Below are positions 1 to 6,963 of a stretch of DNA of 14,128 bases, piece after piece. The notes under the pieces are model-generated. The model was not told the DNA's origin. It searched no databases and worked only from the letters and a program-made list of their open reading frames with translations. Source of the DNA: CAVVVS01 sp963751355 (GTDB lineage Bacteria > Bacteroidota > Ignavibacteria > Ignavibacteriales > Ignavibacteriaceae); the NCBI GenBank assembly GCA_963751355.1, contig CAVVVS010000119.1, forward strand, positions 1 through 14,128. The letters are read 5' to 3'. Numbering within the stretch: position 1 is the stretch's first letter; every line of letters begins with the position of its first letter. The position numbers were made by a program, and so were the translations under genes.

Positions 1-366
1 AGCGTAAACATTATGCCCCTCATTTAACAGTATGCAGATATCTTCAATATTATGCTGAAGAACCTGCTGCGTAAAAATAATATTAAAAGAATTTATAATA
101 CGCCGGGTATCTTCCTCGTTTAAATTTTGTTTCCAGCCTAAAGTTTCCGTTAATAGTTCAACCGAGGTTGTAGTAAGATTAGCAAATCTTTCCGCCGAAT
201 CTTTTTGATACCACTCCTGTGCGTTTCCCAAAAAACTTTTTATGGATGCCTTGTTGATTAAAGATACCAAAAGCTGAAATGCGAAAAGGATTACAAAAAT
301 TACCGTTAAGTGTTTAAACTCAAAGTGGTATGCTTTTAGTTTATCTATTATTCCAGGTCTGCTCAT
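1..366 (-). CDS. Membrane-anchored sensor-like protein, N-terminal part (cut by window edge)
   Basis: The frame is open from an ATG at 366 to the window edge and gives 122 residues. A short basic, polar N-terminus (about residues 1-19) is followed by one hydrophobic segment (about 20-38, LTVIFVILFAFQLLVSLI). After it comes a soluble, mostly helical stretch with acidic and amide residues that ends inside the window edge. One transmembrane helix followed by a presumably periplasmic domain is the usual start of a sensor histidine kinase or other membrane signalling protein, but no kinase, HAMP or cyclase domain lies within the window, so the output function is inferred. The gene starts 15 bases after the stop of the solute-binding protein gene, so the two are probably co-transcribed. 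No clear Shine-Dalgarno sequence precedes the ATG, which fits translational dependence on the upstream gene. It could also be a membrane protein of some other kind. Confidence 0.6.
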   Translation of the reverse strand, partial: MSRPGIIDKLKAYHFEFKHLTVIFVILFAFQLLVSLINKASIKSFLGNAQEWYQKDSAERFANLTTTSVELLTETLGWKQNLNEEDTRRIINSFNIIFTQQVLQHNIEDICILLNEGHNVYA

Positions 367-381
367 AATATTTCTAATAAT

Positions 382-1695
382 TTATTTGAGTAAAATACTA
401 CCGGAATTTATTTTTTCGGTAGCTAATTTTAATGCTTTTTTAACCGGAAGTTTTTCTTTAATTGCCAAATTAAGATAATACGAAAGTATATCCGATATAT
501 TTGTATACCTTTCTAGGAACGGTCTGTGAAATCCGCTTTTCAATAAGCGTTTATAAAATTTAAGTTCAGGATGACGGTTTAGGTATTCCGTATCGGCATA
601 AATCTTACTGTTAATGGGTAGATAGCCGCCTTTTTCATATAATATTTTTTGAGCTTCCTCGCTAATCAAATAATTTACAAATTTAATAACCTTGTTTTTC
701 TTTGTTGAAAATTCCGATATCATGAGATCCCATCCTCCGTAAACGTACCTGGGTTTACTCCCGGCGAAATGGGGAGTCGGAACCGTAACGATATTATGCA
801 GATCAACCAATGAACTGTCGAAAGAATAATTTTGAACAAACGACGGCCAGCCTCTCAGGAAAACGCCGTTATTCTTTAAAAAATAAGCATAGCTTTGATC
901 TTCTTTAAACTGTATTACGTTTTTGGGAGATAGGTGATATTTGTTAACCAAATCGACCAGCAATTGCAAAGATTTTTCCGCCTCCGGTGTATTAAGTTTC
1001 ATTTTTCCGTTTTTAATAAACGAAGTATTCTGATCAGCCATCAATTCCGCAAAGCTGCAAATTAAACCTTCATAATCATCAGCTTGAAAAATATAGAAAG
1101 GGTCCGGGGAGTTTTTCATTTCTTTATGAAGAGTTATTAATTCTTTCCATGTAATCGAGCTATCCAGTCTTGTTTTTAGTTGTTGATAGTTCGGAAGCTT
1201 TTTTAGAATATCTTCTCTATAATACATAACTGCTATATCTAAGTATAATGGTATAGCTACTAGTTTACCTTTATAGGAACAGGATTGAAGTGCATAACTC
1301 AGCAATGATTCTTTCTGTTCATCGGAAATAAATTTATTATAATCCACGCCCCACTTTGCAAACCGGGGAACCCAGATTTGATCGACCGAAAACAGATCGA
1401 TTCTATCACTTTTGCTACGAAGGTAACGGGCAAAAAGTTCTTTCCTTTCATTAGTACTGAATTTACTGAACGGCAAATCAATTGCAATTACCTGAATTTG
1501 TCCTTTATACTTTTCGTTAAATCTATTAATTACCTCCCTGAGCGCTCCGGAGATATGATCTGCAAAATATATTTTCTGTACACTCGCAGCCGGACTGATG
1601 GAAAAATTAAAGGGCGAAAATAAGTTACTGCTGAGGACTATAACAACTACTATTACCGTACTGATAATAACATAAAACAATTTACCAAACTTCAT
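382..1695 (-). CDS. Extracytoplasmic solute-binding protein, family 1 (sugar-type)
   Basis: This 437-residue protein begins with a hydrophobic leader (about residues 5-22) that has no lipobox cysteine, so it is either cleaved by signal peptidase I or stays as an N-terminal anchor. The mature part matches ABC sugar-binding proteins of the MalE/UgpB type: YKGKLVAIPLYLDIAVMYYR (141-160) is the hinge-region motif that recurs in these proteins. RGWPS (281-285), GGWDLMIS (320-327) and the helical VNYLISEEAQKILYEKGGYLP (340-360) are also typical. The length is normal. AAAGGA lies 7 bases before the ATG. No ABC permease or ATPase gene follows; the next gene encodes a membrane protein that looks like a sensor, so a receptor role presenting bound sugar to that protein is as plausible as transport. 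The ligand is inferred from the divergent glucan genes and is probably an oligosaccharide. Confidence 0.85.
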   Translation of the reverse strand: MKFGKLFYVIISTVIVVVIVLSSNLFSPFNFSISPAASVQKIYFADHISGALREVINRFNEKYKGQIQVIAIDLPFSKFSTNERKELFARYLRSKSDRIDLFSVDQIWVPRFAKWGVDYNKFISDEQKESLLSYALQSCSYKGKLVAIPLYLDIAVMYYREDILKKLPNYQQLKTRLDSSITWKELITLHKEMKNSPDPFYIFQADDYEGLICSFAELMADQNTSFIKNGKMKLNTPEAEKSLQLLVDLVNKYHLSPKNVIQFKEDQSYAYFLKNNGVFLRGWPSFVQNYSFDSSLVDLHNIVTVPTPHFAGSKPRYVYGGWDLMISEFSTKKNKVIKFVNYLISEEAQKILYEKGGYLPINSKIYADTEYLNRHPELKFYKRLLKSGFHRPFLERYTNISDILSYYLNLAIKEKLPVKKALKLATEKINSGSILLK

Positions 1696-2279
1696 TTTTT
1701 AATCCTTTAATTTTAAGGAGACTTATAAAGCGGCGTACCATTTGAAGAAGATATCAGAGATTAATTTGGTAAGTCAAAAATTTAAAAATATTTTTTTTGT
1801 ATTAAATTCTCCATGAACTTTGAAAACATAATCTGATAGTCGGCATTTTTACTAAACTATAATTTAAAATTTTGCATTATCAGAAACAAAGTCAGAATAA
1901 ATATCTTTCAATAAAAATTGCCGAAGCCTGAAACTTACCATTTACTACATAAAAAACTTGAGCAATATTTATTTATCATTTTAATAAAGCACATTATTAT
2001 AATAATAAAAGGAGAACCACCCGGGGTAATTTTCATCTACATCTATTCCTTTTAGGATATATTAATAAAGGTTTTTCTCCCGCTCACCTTTAATTTTGCG
2101 GCGGGCACAATATTTGAGTATCTAAAAACTAATTAAGGGGGCCGCTGCATCCCTACGAATACAATTATATTGGATAAAATAACTTCCCGGTGAAAGCAGC
2201 AAAGAAGATATAGGTTGAATAATGGAGAACGATTACGTTATTCCGAGTAATTGATAATAAAAAATGAGGAGTTTATAAT
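1696..2279. other. Long divergent intergenic region without a gene
   Basis: These 584 bases separate the minus-strand binding-protein unit from the plus-strand sugar permease. I see no coding sequence of convincing length and no RNA gene. The region is very AT-rich apart from a GC-rich stretch near 2079-2106, where CCCGC (2079-2083) and GCGGG (2101-2105) could pair weakly across a 17-base loop. On the plus strand TTGCGG (2096-2101), 17 bases, then TATCTA (2119-2124) is a poor promoter candidate for the permease. The position makes it the likely control region for both directions. Confidence 0.5.
1748..1777 (-). promoter_or_regulatory. Weak sigma-70-like promoter candidate for the solute-binding protein
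   Basis: Read on the minus strand, TTGACT (1772-1777) is separated by 18 bases from TATCTT (1748-1753), about 50 bases before the ATG at 1695. The -35 box is good; the -10 box is mediocre. Confidence 0.3.
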
Positions 2280-3605
2280 ATGGCTGTTTCCACGCAGGCA
2301 ACAATAAACCCGGATATTCATGAATCGAAGTCGGGAACTAATTACAATTCTGCTCTAATAGTATTAACTTCACTCTTTTTTATGTGGGGATTCTTAACTG
2401 CCCTAAACGATATTTTAATCCCTCATCTCAAGGCCGTTTTCAGTTTGAATTACACACAAGCAATGCTCGTTCAGTTTGTGTTTTTTGCGGCATATTTTAT
2501 CATGTCATTACCCTCTGGATTTATAGTCGAGAAAATCGGTTACAAACGGGGAATTGTAATAGGTTTAGTAATAGCGGGAATCGGTTGCCTGGCTTTTTAC
2601 CCGGCAGCCGGAATTCGATCATATCCATTGTTCCTAACAGCGTTCTTCGCACTGGCATCAGGAATAACGCTACTACAAGTAGCAGCTAATCCATACGTCA
2701 CCATTTTGGGAAAACCTGAAACTGCATCCAGCAGATTGAATTTAACACAAGCTTTTAATTCACTGGGTACAACTATAGCCCCATATTTCGGCTCAATCTT
2801 AATTCTTGGGGTAGCAGTAAAGAGTGCCGAAGAAATAGCAAAATTAAATACTGCTCAAATTTCGGCTTATAAACTTGCCGAAGCTTACTCTGTTCAAGTT
2901 CCGTATCTAGGATTAGCGGCTGCTCTGTTTATACTTGCAGCAATTATCGGGGTCATAAAATTACCGAAAATAAAAGCTGAATCTAACAACAGCGGTGAAG
3001 CAAACGGAACATTTGATGATCTTCATGACAACGCCTGGCGATACCGGCATGTAATACTTGGTGCTATCGGCATATTTGTGTATGTCGGTGCCGAGGTGGC
3101 TATCGGAAGTTTTTTAGTTAACTACCTTGGTGAGAAAAATATCGGCGGGCTTACGGAGGCGCAAGCAGGTAAGTATGTTTCATTTTATTGGGGCGGCGCA
3201 ATGGTTGGTAGATTTATCGGAGCGGCAGTTCTTAGAAGAATTAAATCCGGGAGAGTACTTACTTTTAATGCCGCCGTCGCCGCAATACTGGTCGTAATAA
3301 CCATGGTATTTACCGGGCAGATTGCTATGTGGTCGATATTATTAGTCGGGTTATTTAATTCAATTATGTTCCCCACAATCTTTACTCTTGGTGTGGCAGG
3401 TTTGGGAAAACATACCGGTCAAGGTTCAGGAATTTTAATTATGGCAATCGTAGGCGGCGCACTAATTCCCGTATTCCAGGGAATGCTTGCTGACAATATT
3501 GGAATTCATCATGCGTTTATCATTCCGGTATTGTGCTATTTATACATCGCATATTACGGTTATAAAGGACATGTACCCGCTCATCTAAAAACTGCCAAGG
3601 CATAA
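2280..3605 (+). CDS. gluP: Sugar:H+ symporter of the FucP/GluP/NagP family (probably glucose/galactose)
   Basis: This 441-residue inner-membrane protein has the hydrophobicity of a 12-helix major facilitator transporter. The first helix holds FFMWGFLTALNDILIPHL (33-50), the hallmark of this family; D44 corresponds to the proton-coupling Asp46 of E. coli FucP. LLQVAANPY (131-139) puts Gln133 where FucP has Glu135, as in GluP/NagP-type relatives, so glucose, galactose or a similar hexose is a better guess than fucose. SGFIVEKIGYKRG (79-91) is the loop between helices 2 and 3. The start is supported by GAGGAG (2266-2271) 8 bases upstream of the ATG. The stop is one base from the start of the glucokinase gene, so import and phosphorylation are coupled. 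It would import the glucose released by the GH3 enzymes downstream. Substrate is inferred; the family is secure. Confidence 0.88.
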   Translation: MAVSTQATINPDIHESKSGTNYNSALIVLTSLFFMWGFLTALNDILIPHLKAVFSLNYTQAMLVQFVFFAAYFIMSLPSGFIVEKIGYKRGIVIGLVIAGIGCLAFYPAAGIRSYPLFLTAFFALASGITLLQVAANPYVTILGKPETASSRLNLTQAFNSLGTTIAPYFGSILILGVAVKSAEEIAKLNTAQISAYKLAEAYSVQVPYLGLAAALFILAAIIGVIKLPKIKAESNNSGEANGTFDDLHDNAWRYRHVILGAIGIFVYVGAEVAIGSFLVNYLGEKNIGGLTEAQAGKYVSFYWGGAMVGRFIGAAVLRRIKSGRVLTFNAAVAAILVVITMVFTGQIAMWSILLVGLFNSIMFPTIFTLGVAGLGKHTGQGSGILIMAIVGGALIPVFQGMLADNIGIHHAFIIPVLCYLYIAYYGYKGHVPAHLKTAKA

Positions 3606-3606
3606 T

Positions 3607-4581
3607 ATGGATAAAATTGATGTAACTTTAGGAATAGATATCGGCGGCACGAATACCGTCTTTGGTTTTGTAGATAAAAATGGTAAGTGCCATTTAGAGT
3701 CTTCTATTCCTACAAATTCTACAGAACCAGCTAACATATTTTTTGAACGACTCCATAAGAAATTAAATAAACTCTTAATTGAATTAAAGGATGGATTCAC
3801 CTTAAAAGGCATCGGTATCGGCGCACCGAATGGAAATTATTATAAAGGAACAGTAGAGTATCCGCCGAATCTCAATTGGGATGTAGTTAATGTAGTTGAA
3901 CAAATAAAAAAATACTTCGAGCTTCCGGTTGTGCTGACAAACGATGCCAACGCAGCAGCTATCGGTGAAATGCAATTCGGTTCCGCAAAAGGGATGAAAG
4001 ATTTTATAGTAATTACTTTGGGAACCGGCGTAGGAAGCGGAATAGTAGCGAATGGTGAACTTATATACGGAGCCGATGGTTTCGCCGGTGAAATCGGTCA
4101 TACTATTTATGACCCCGAAGGAAGGGACTGCGGGTGCGGAAGAAAAGGATGCCTTGAAGTTTATGCATCTGCAAACGGAATTAGAAAAACAGTAGTGGAA
4201 TTGTTAAAAGATTCAAACGGCAAAAGCGAATTGCGAAATCTTAAGTATGAAGATCTAACATCAAAAATGATTTATGATGCTGCATTGAAAGGTGATAAAA
4301 TTGCTCTTGAAGCTTTCGAATTTACTGGAAAAGTACTTGGGGCAAAACTAGCCGATTCCGTTGCTCATACCAGCCCAGAAGCAATTATTCTTTTTGGTGG
4401 ATTAGCCGCAGCAGGCTATTTCATTTTTGAACCGACCAAGCGTTACATGGAATTAAATCTCCTTAATATATTTAAGAATAAGGTTAAGATAATCCCTTCC
4501 GGTCTACCCGGAGGTAATTCGGCGGTACTCGGAGCCGCTGCATTAATATGGAATGAACTTGACAAATTAGCATTTGCTTGA
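3607..4581 (+). CDS. ROK-family glucokinase
   Basis: This 324-residue cytoplasmic kinase has the standard ROK layout. LGIDIGGTNT (8-17) is the phosphate-binding loop. NDANAAA (112-118) carries the catalytic Asp113. TLGTGVGSGI (138-146) is the second ATP-binding segment. The ROK signature follows: GEIGH (161-165) gives the sugar-contacting Glu162 and zinc ligand His165, and CGCGRKGCLE (175-184) gives three zinc cysteines (175, 177, 182) and Glu184. All key residues are intact and no N-terminal helix-turn-helix is present, so this is an enzyme and not a ROK repressor. It most likely turns glucose into glucose-6-phosphate; another hexose such as mannose or fructose cannot be excluded. The ATG lies one base after the permease stop, with AAGG (3597-3600) inside the permease gene serving as ribosome site. 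Confidence 0.9.
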   Translation: MDKIDVTLGIDIGGTNTVFGFVDKNGKCHLESSIPTNSTEPANIFFERLHKKLNKLLIELKDGFTLKGIGIGAPNGNYYKGTVEYPPNLNWDVVNVVEQIKKYFELPVVLTNDANAAAIGEMQFGSAKGMKDFIVITLGTGVGSGIVANGELIYGADGFAGEIGHTIYDPEGRDCGCGRKGCLEVYASANGIRKTVVELLKDSNGKSELRNLKYEDLTSKMIYDAALKGDKIALEAFEFTGKVLGAKLADSVAHTSPEAIILFGGLAAAGYFIFEPTKRYMELNLLNIFKNKVKIIPSGLPGGNSAVLGAAALIWNELDKLAFA

Positions 4582-4826
4582 TTAGAAAAGGGATTTATAT
4601 GTATTCCTTAAAATGAAGTTTATATTTTTTACCTTGTGGAGATTCAGAACAGACTATATCCGGTTTAGGTAATTTTGTTTAATTATTTAAATGCTTTTGT
4701 GTATGCACGGAAATCAATACAAAATTTACAGTACGCTTTCTCATTCCTTATGTACAACAGCACCATCCAGAACCGGAACTACTTTTTCAATAACGAAATT
4801 TTATCAACTAACCCAAAGAGAAAATA

Positions 4827-6668
4827 ATGAAACAATCCAATAATCTTTTAATTGCTTTTGCTATAACTTTTATCACTTTTTTTCTTTTCGGATTCGCAAA
4901 TAATAATCCGCAAAATGAAAATTCATCAAATACCCGGATAACAGTAGGAAATAAAGTAGACTCTCTATTGGCATTAATGACTCTTGATGAAAAAATAGGA
5001 CAAATGACCCAGGTTGATATTCTTGCTTTAAAAGATATGAATGACATCGCTAAATATTCCATTGGTTCTATACTTTGCGGAGGTAATTCGGAAATAAAAG
5101 ATGAATCTCCCCGGGGCTGGGCTGCTTATTATGATTCGCTGCAGTCTTATGCATTAAAATCAAGATTGAAAATACCTATAATTTACGGAGTGGATGCTGT
5201 CCATGGTCATAATAATGTAATCGGAGCTGTATTATTTCCGCATAATATTGGGATGGGAGCAACCCGGAATCCGGAGTTAGTTGAACAACAGGGAAGAATT
5301 ACAGCGGAGGAAATAGCCGGGACCGGAATGGATTGGGATTTTGCCCCTTGTATAGCAGTTGCACGTAACGACAGATGGGGCAGAACTTACGAAAGCTATG
5401 GAGAAACTCCCAAACTTGCTTCGGAAATGGGCGCAGCATTTATCAAAGGTTTGCAAGGTTCCGAAATCGACGGCACAACTTCAATACTCGCTTGTGCAAA
5501 ACACTACATGGGTGACGGCGGAACAACGGACGGAATAGATCAGGGAAATACTCAATGCGATGAAAAAACATTGAGAGCTCTTTATCTTCCACCTTATGAA
5601 GCGGCAATAAAAGCGGGAACAAAAACCATTATGGTTTCTTACAGCAGCTGGAACGGTGTAAAAATGCACGGTAATAAATATTTATTAACCGATGTTCTCA
5701 AAGGGGAACTCGGTTTCAAGGGATTCTTAGTATCCGATTGGGCTGCAATAGATCAGCTTGGGAAAAATTATAAGGATGATATTGAGAAATCTATTAATGC
5801 CGGTCTCGATATGATAATGATTCCAAATGGTCAGGGACAAAATAATAACTATATTGATTTTATTAGAGACCTAAAAGAACTTGTTAACGAAGGTAAGGTA
5901 TCTCAGCAAAGAATTGATGACGCAGTAAAACGGATATTAACCGTAAAAGTTGAAATGAACATTTTTGCTCATCCCTTAACAGACAGAAAATATACTGCAC
6001 AAATCGGCTCCATGGGTCACAGGGAGGTTGCACGTGAAGCTGTCAGACAATCACTGGTTTTATTAAAAAATGATAATAATATTTTACCTCTTTCAAAAGA
6101 TATCAAACATATTGTAGTAGCAGGGGAAAGTGCCGATGATTTGGGCGACCAATGCGGCGGATGGACAATTAGCTGGCAAGGAAAGAGCGGCAATGTTACA
6201 ACCGGTGGAACTACAATATATCAGGGTATTAAGGATGCGGTTTCTTCCGGAAGTGAGGTAACTTTATCTAAGGATGGTTCGGATGTTAAAAGCGCAGATG
6301 CGGCAATTGTTGTAATCGGCGAAAAACCTTACGCCGAAATGATGGGAGATAAGAAAGATTTAAGTTTATCGAAAGAAGATTTAGCCGTGATTGATAATCT
6401 TAAAAACAAAGGTATTCCTGTTGCTGTAATCTTAATTTCAGGAAGACCAATGATAATAAATTCAGCATTAGACAAAGCAGATGCTTTTGTTGCCGCATGG
6501 TTACCCGGCACCGAAGGAGAAGGTGTTGCAGATGTATTATTCGGAGATTATAATTTTAAAGGGAAATTACCGCACTCATGGCCAAAATCAATGGATCAGA
6601 TTCCGATAAATTTTGGCGATAAAAATTACGATCCGTTATTTCCCTACGGTTACGGTTTAGATTACTAG
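4827..6668 (+). CDS. Exported GH3 beta-glucosidase / exo-beta-glucanase (ExoI-like, two-domain)
   Basis: This 613-residue glycoside hydrolase family 3 enzyme starts with a signal peptide (hydrophobic 7-24, likely cut after FGFA) and has no lipobox. The TIM-barrel domain (about 45-385) has GVDAVHG (121-127), FAPCIAVARNDRWGRTYESY (172-191), KHYMGDGGT (225-233) and the nucleophile Asp304 in VSDW. The sandwich domain (about 400-600) has GEKPYAEMMGD (498-508), where Glu504 aligns with the acid/base of barley beta-glucan exohydrolase ExoI (GEHPYTETKGD-like). There is no PA14 insert and no fibronectin-like tail, which sets it apart from the second GH3 enzyme of this window. The likely reaction is release of glucose from the non-reducing end of beta-1,3, beta-1,4 or mixed-linkage glucans, in the periplasm. 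AAAGAG (4815-4820) precedes the ATG by 6 bases. A 245-base gap upstream, without a convincing promoter, separates it from the kinase gene. Confidence 0.9.
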   Translation: MKQSNNLLIAFAITFITFFLFGFANNNPQNENSSNTRITVGNKVDSLLALMTLDEKIGQMTQVDILALKDMNDIAKYSIGSILCGGNSEIKDESPRGWAAYYDSLQSYALKSRLKIPIIYGVDAVHGHNNVIGAVLFPHNIGMGATRNPELVEQQGRITAEEIAGTGMDWDFAPCIAVARNDRWGRTYESYGETPKLASEMGAAFIKGLQGSEIDGTTSILACAKHYMGDGGTTDGIDQGNTQCDEKTLRALYLPPYEAAIKAGTKTIMVSYSSWNGVKMHGNKYLLTDVLKGELGFKGFLVSDWAAIDQLGKNYKDDIEKSINAGLDMIMIPNGQGQNNNYIDFIRDLKELVNEGKVSQQRIDDAVKRILTVKVEMNIFAHPLTDRKYTAQIGSMGHREVAREAVRQSLVLLKNDNNILPLSKDIKHIVVAGESADDLGDQCGGWTISWQGKSGNVTTGGTTIYQGIKDAVSSGSEVTLSKDGSDVKSADAAIVVIGEKPYAEMMGDKKDLSLSKEDLAVIDNLKNKGIPVAVILISGRPMIINSALDKADAFVAAWLPGTEGEGVADVLFGDYNFKGKLPHSWPKSMDQIPINFGDKNYDPLFPYGYGLDY

Positions 6669-6711
6669 TTGCCGGATTAGTTTTAATGTAAGTTATACAT
6701 TTAAAAGGAGC

Positions 6712-6750
6712 GTCTGCGAGGACGCAGACTTGCGCTTATTTATTTTTTTT
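6712..6750 (+). terminator. Hairpin followed by T-tract, likely terminator of the first GH3 gene
   Basis: GTCTGCG (6712-6718) and CGCAGAC (6723-6729) form a perfect 7-base-pair GC-rich stem with loop AGGA. A T-rich run (6736-6750, last eight bases all T) follows after a short GC-containing gap. The flanks AGC and GCT could extend the stem across a bulge. It lies 43 bases after the GH3 stop. The separation between stem and T-run is longer than in a textbook terminator, so a REP-like palindrome is an alternative. Confidence 0.55.
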
Positions 6751-6817
6751 GAATTTTAATTATTTAGTCGTTTAACCTAAAAGATCTATTTACAATTTTC
6801 GAAAAATAATTGTGCTC

Positions 6818-6859
6818 TCCCCATAGTCCTCACCGGGGATTTACTATATAGACTATAGT
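6818..6859. repeat. Two adjacent inverted repeats upstream of the GH-A/GH16 pair
   Basis: TCCCC (6818-6822) faces GGGGA (6835-6839) across 12 bases, and ACTATA (6843-6848) faces TATAGT (6854-6859) across TAGAC. The second pair is a 17-base near-operator-like palindrome 43 bases upstream of the promoter candidate at 6902. Its role is unknown; an upstream operator is possible, and chance is also possible in AT-rich DNA. Confidence 0.3.
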
Positions 6860-6901
6860 TAAGAATAAAGATTTAATTCATTTTAAGTATATTTAAAAAT
6901 C

Positions 6902-6930
6902 TTGAAAATAAATTCACATAAAAATATATT
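6902..6930 (+). promoter_or_regulatory. Sigma-70-like promoter for the GH-A lipoprotein / GH16 pair
   Basis: TTGAAA (6902-6907) and TATATT (6925-6930) each match the consensus hexamer at five of six bases and are exactly 17 bases apart. Transcription would begin near 6937, leaving a leader of about 27 bases before the TTG start at 6964. This is the best promoter match found in the window. Confidence 0.5.
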
Positions 6931-6953
6931 GAAATCGAAATCAAAAATAATGC

Positions 6954-6960
6954 AAAGGGG
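6954..6960 (+). promoter_or_regulatory. Ribosome binding site deciding a TTG start
   Basis: AAAGGGG lies just upstream of TTG at 6964. The only nearby ATG (6950-6952) is in another frame and runs into a stop after five codons, so the TTG is the best start, although the spacing from the last G (3 bases) is short. Confidence 0.55.
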
Positions 6961-6963
6961 ATT

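Noticed and set aside
2079..2105. CCCGC/GCGGG pairing in the divergent intergenic region
   Set aside because: Only five base pairs across a 17-base loop; too weak to call a riboswitch, terminator or operator.
2222..2254. Ten-codon frame upstream of the permease as a possible leader peptide
   Set aside because: It has no convincing ribosome site, no run of regulatory codons and no attenuator-like hairpin behind it.
2280..3605. Annotation of the permease as an L-fucose transporter
   Set aside because: No fucose-pathway gene is present, Gln replaces the FucP Glu135, and the coupled kinase is of glucokinase type.
4588..4614. Hairpin AAGGGAT/ATTCCTT after the glucokinase gene as a terminator
   Set aside because: The stem is AT-rich with a G-T pair, and no T-run follows directly.
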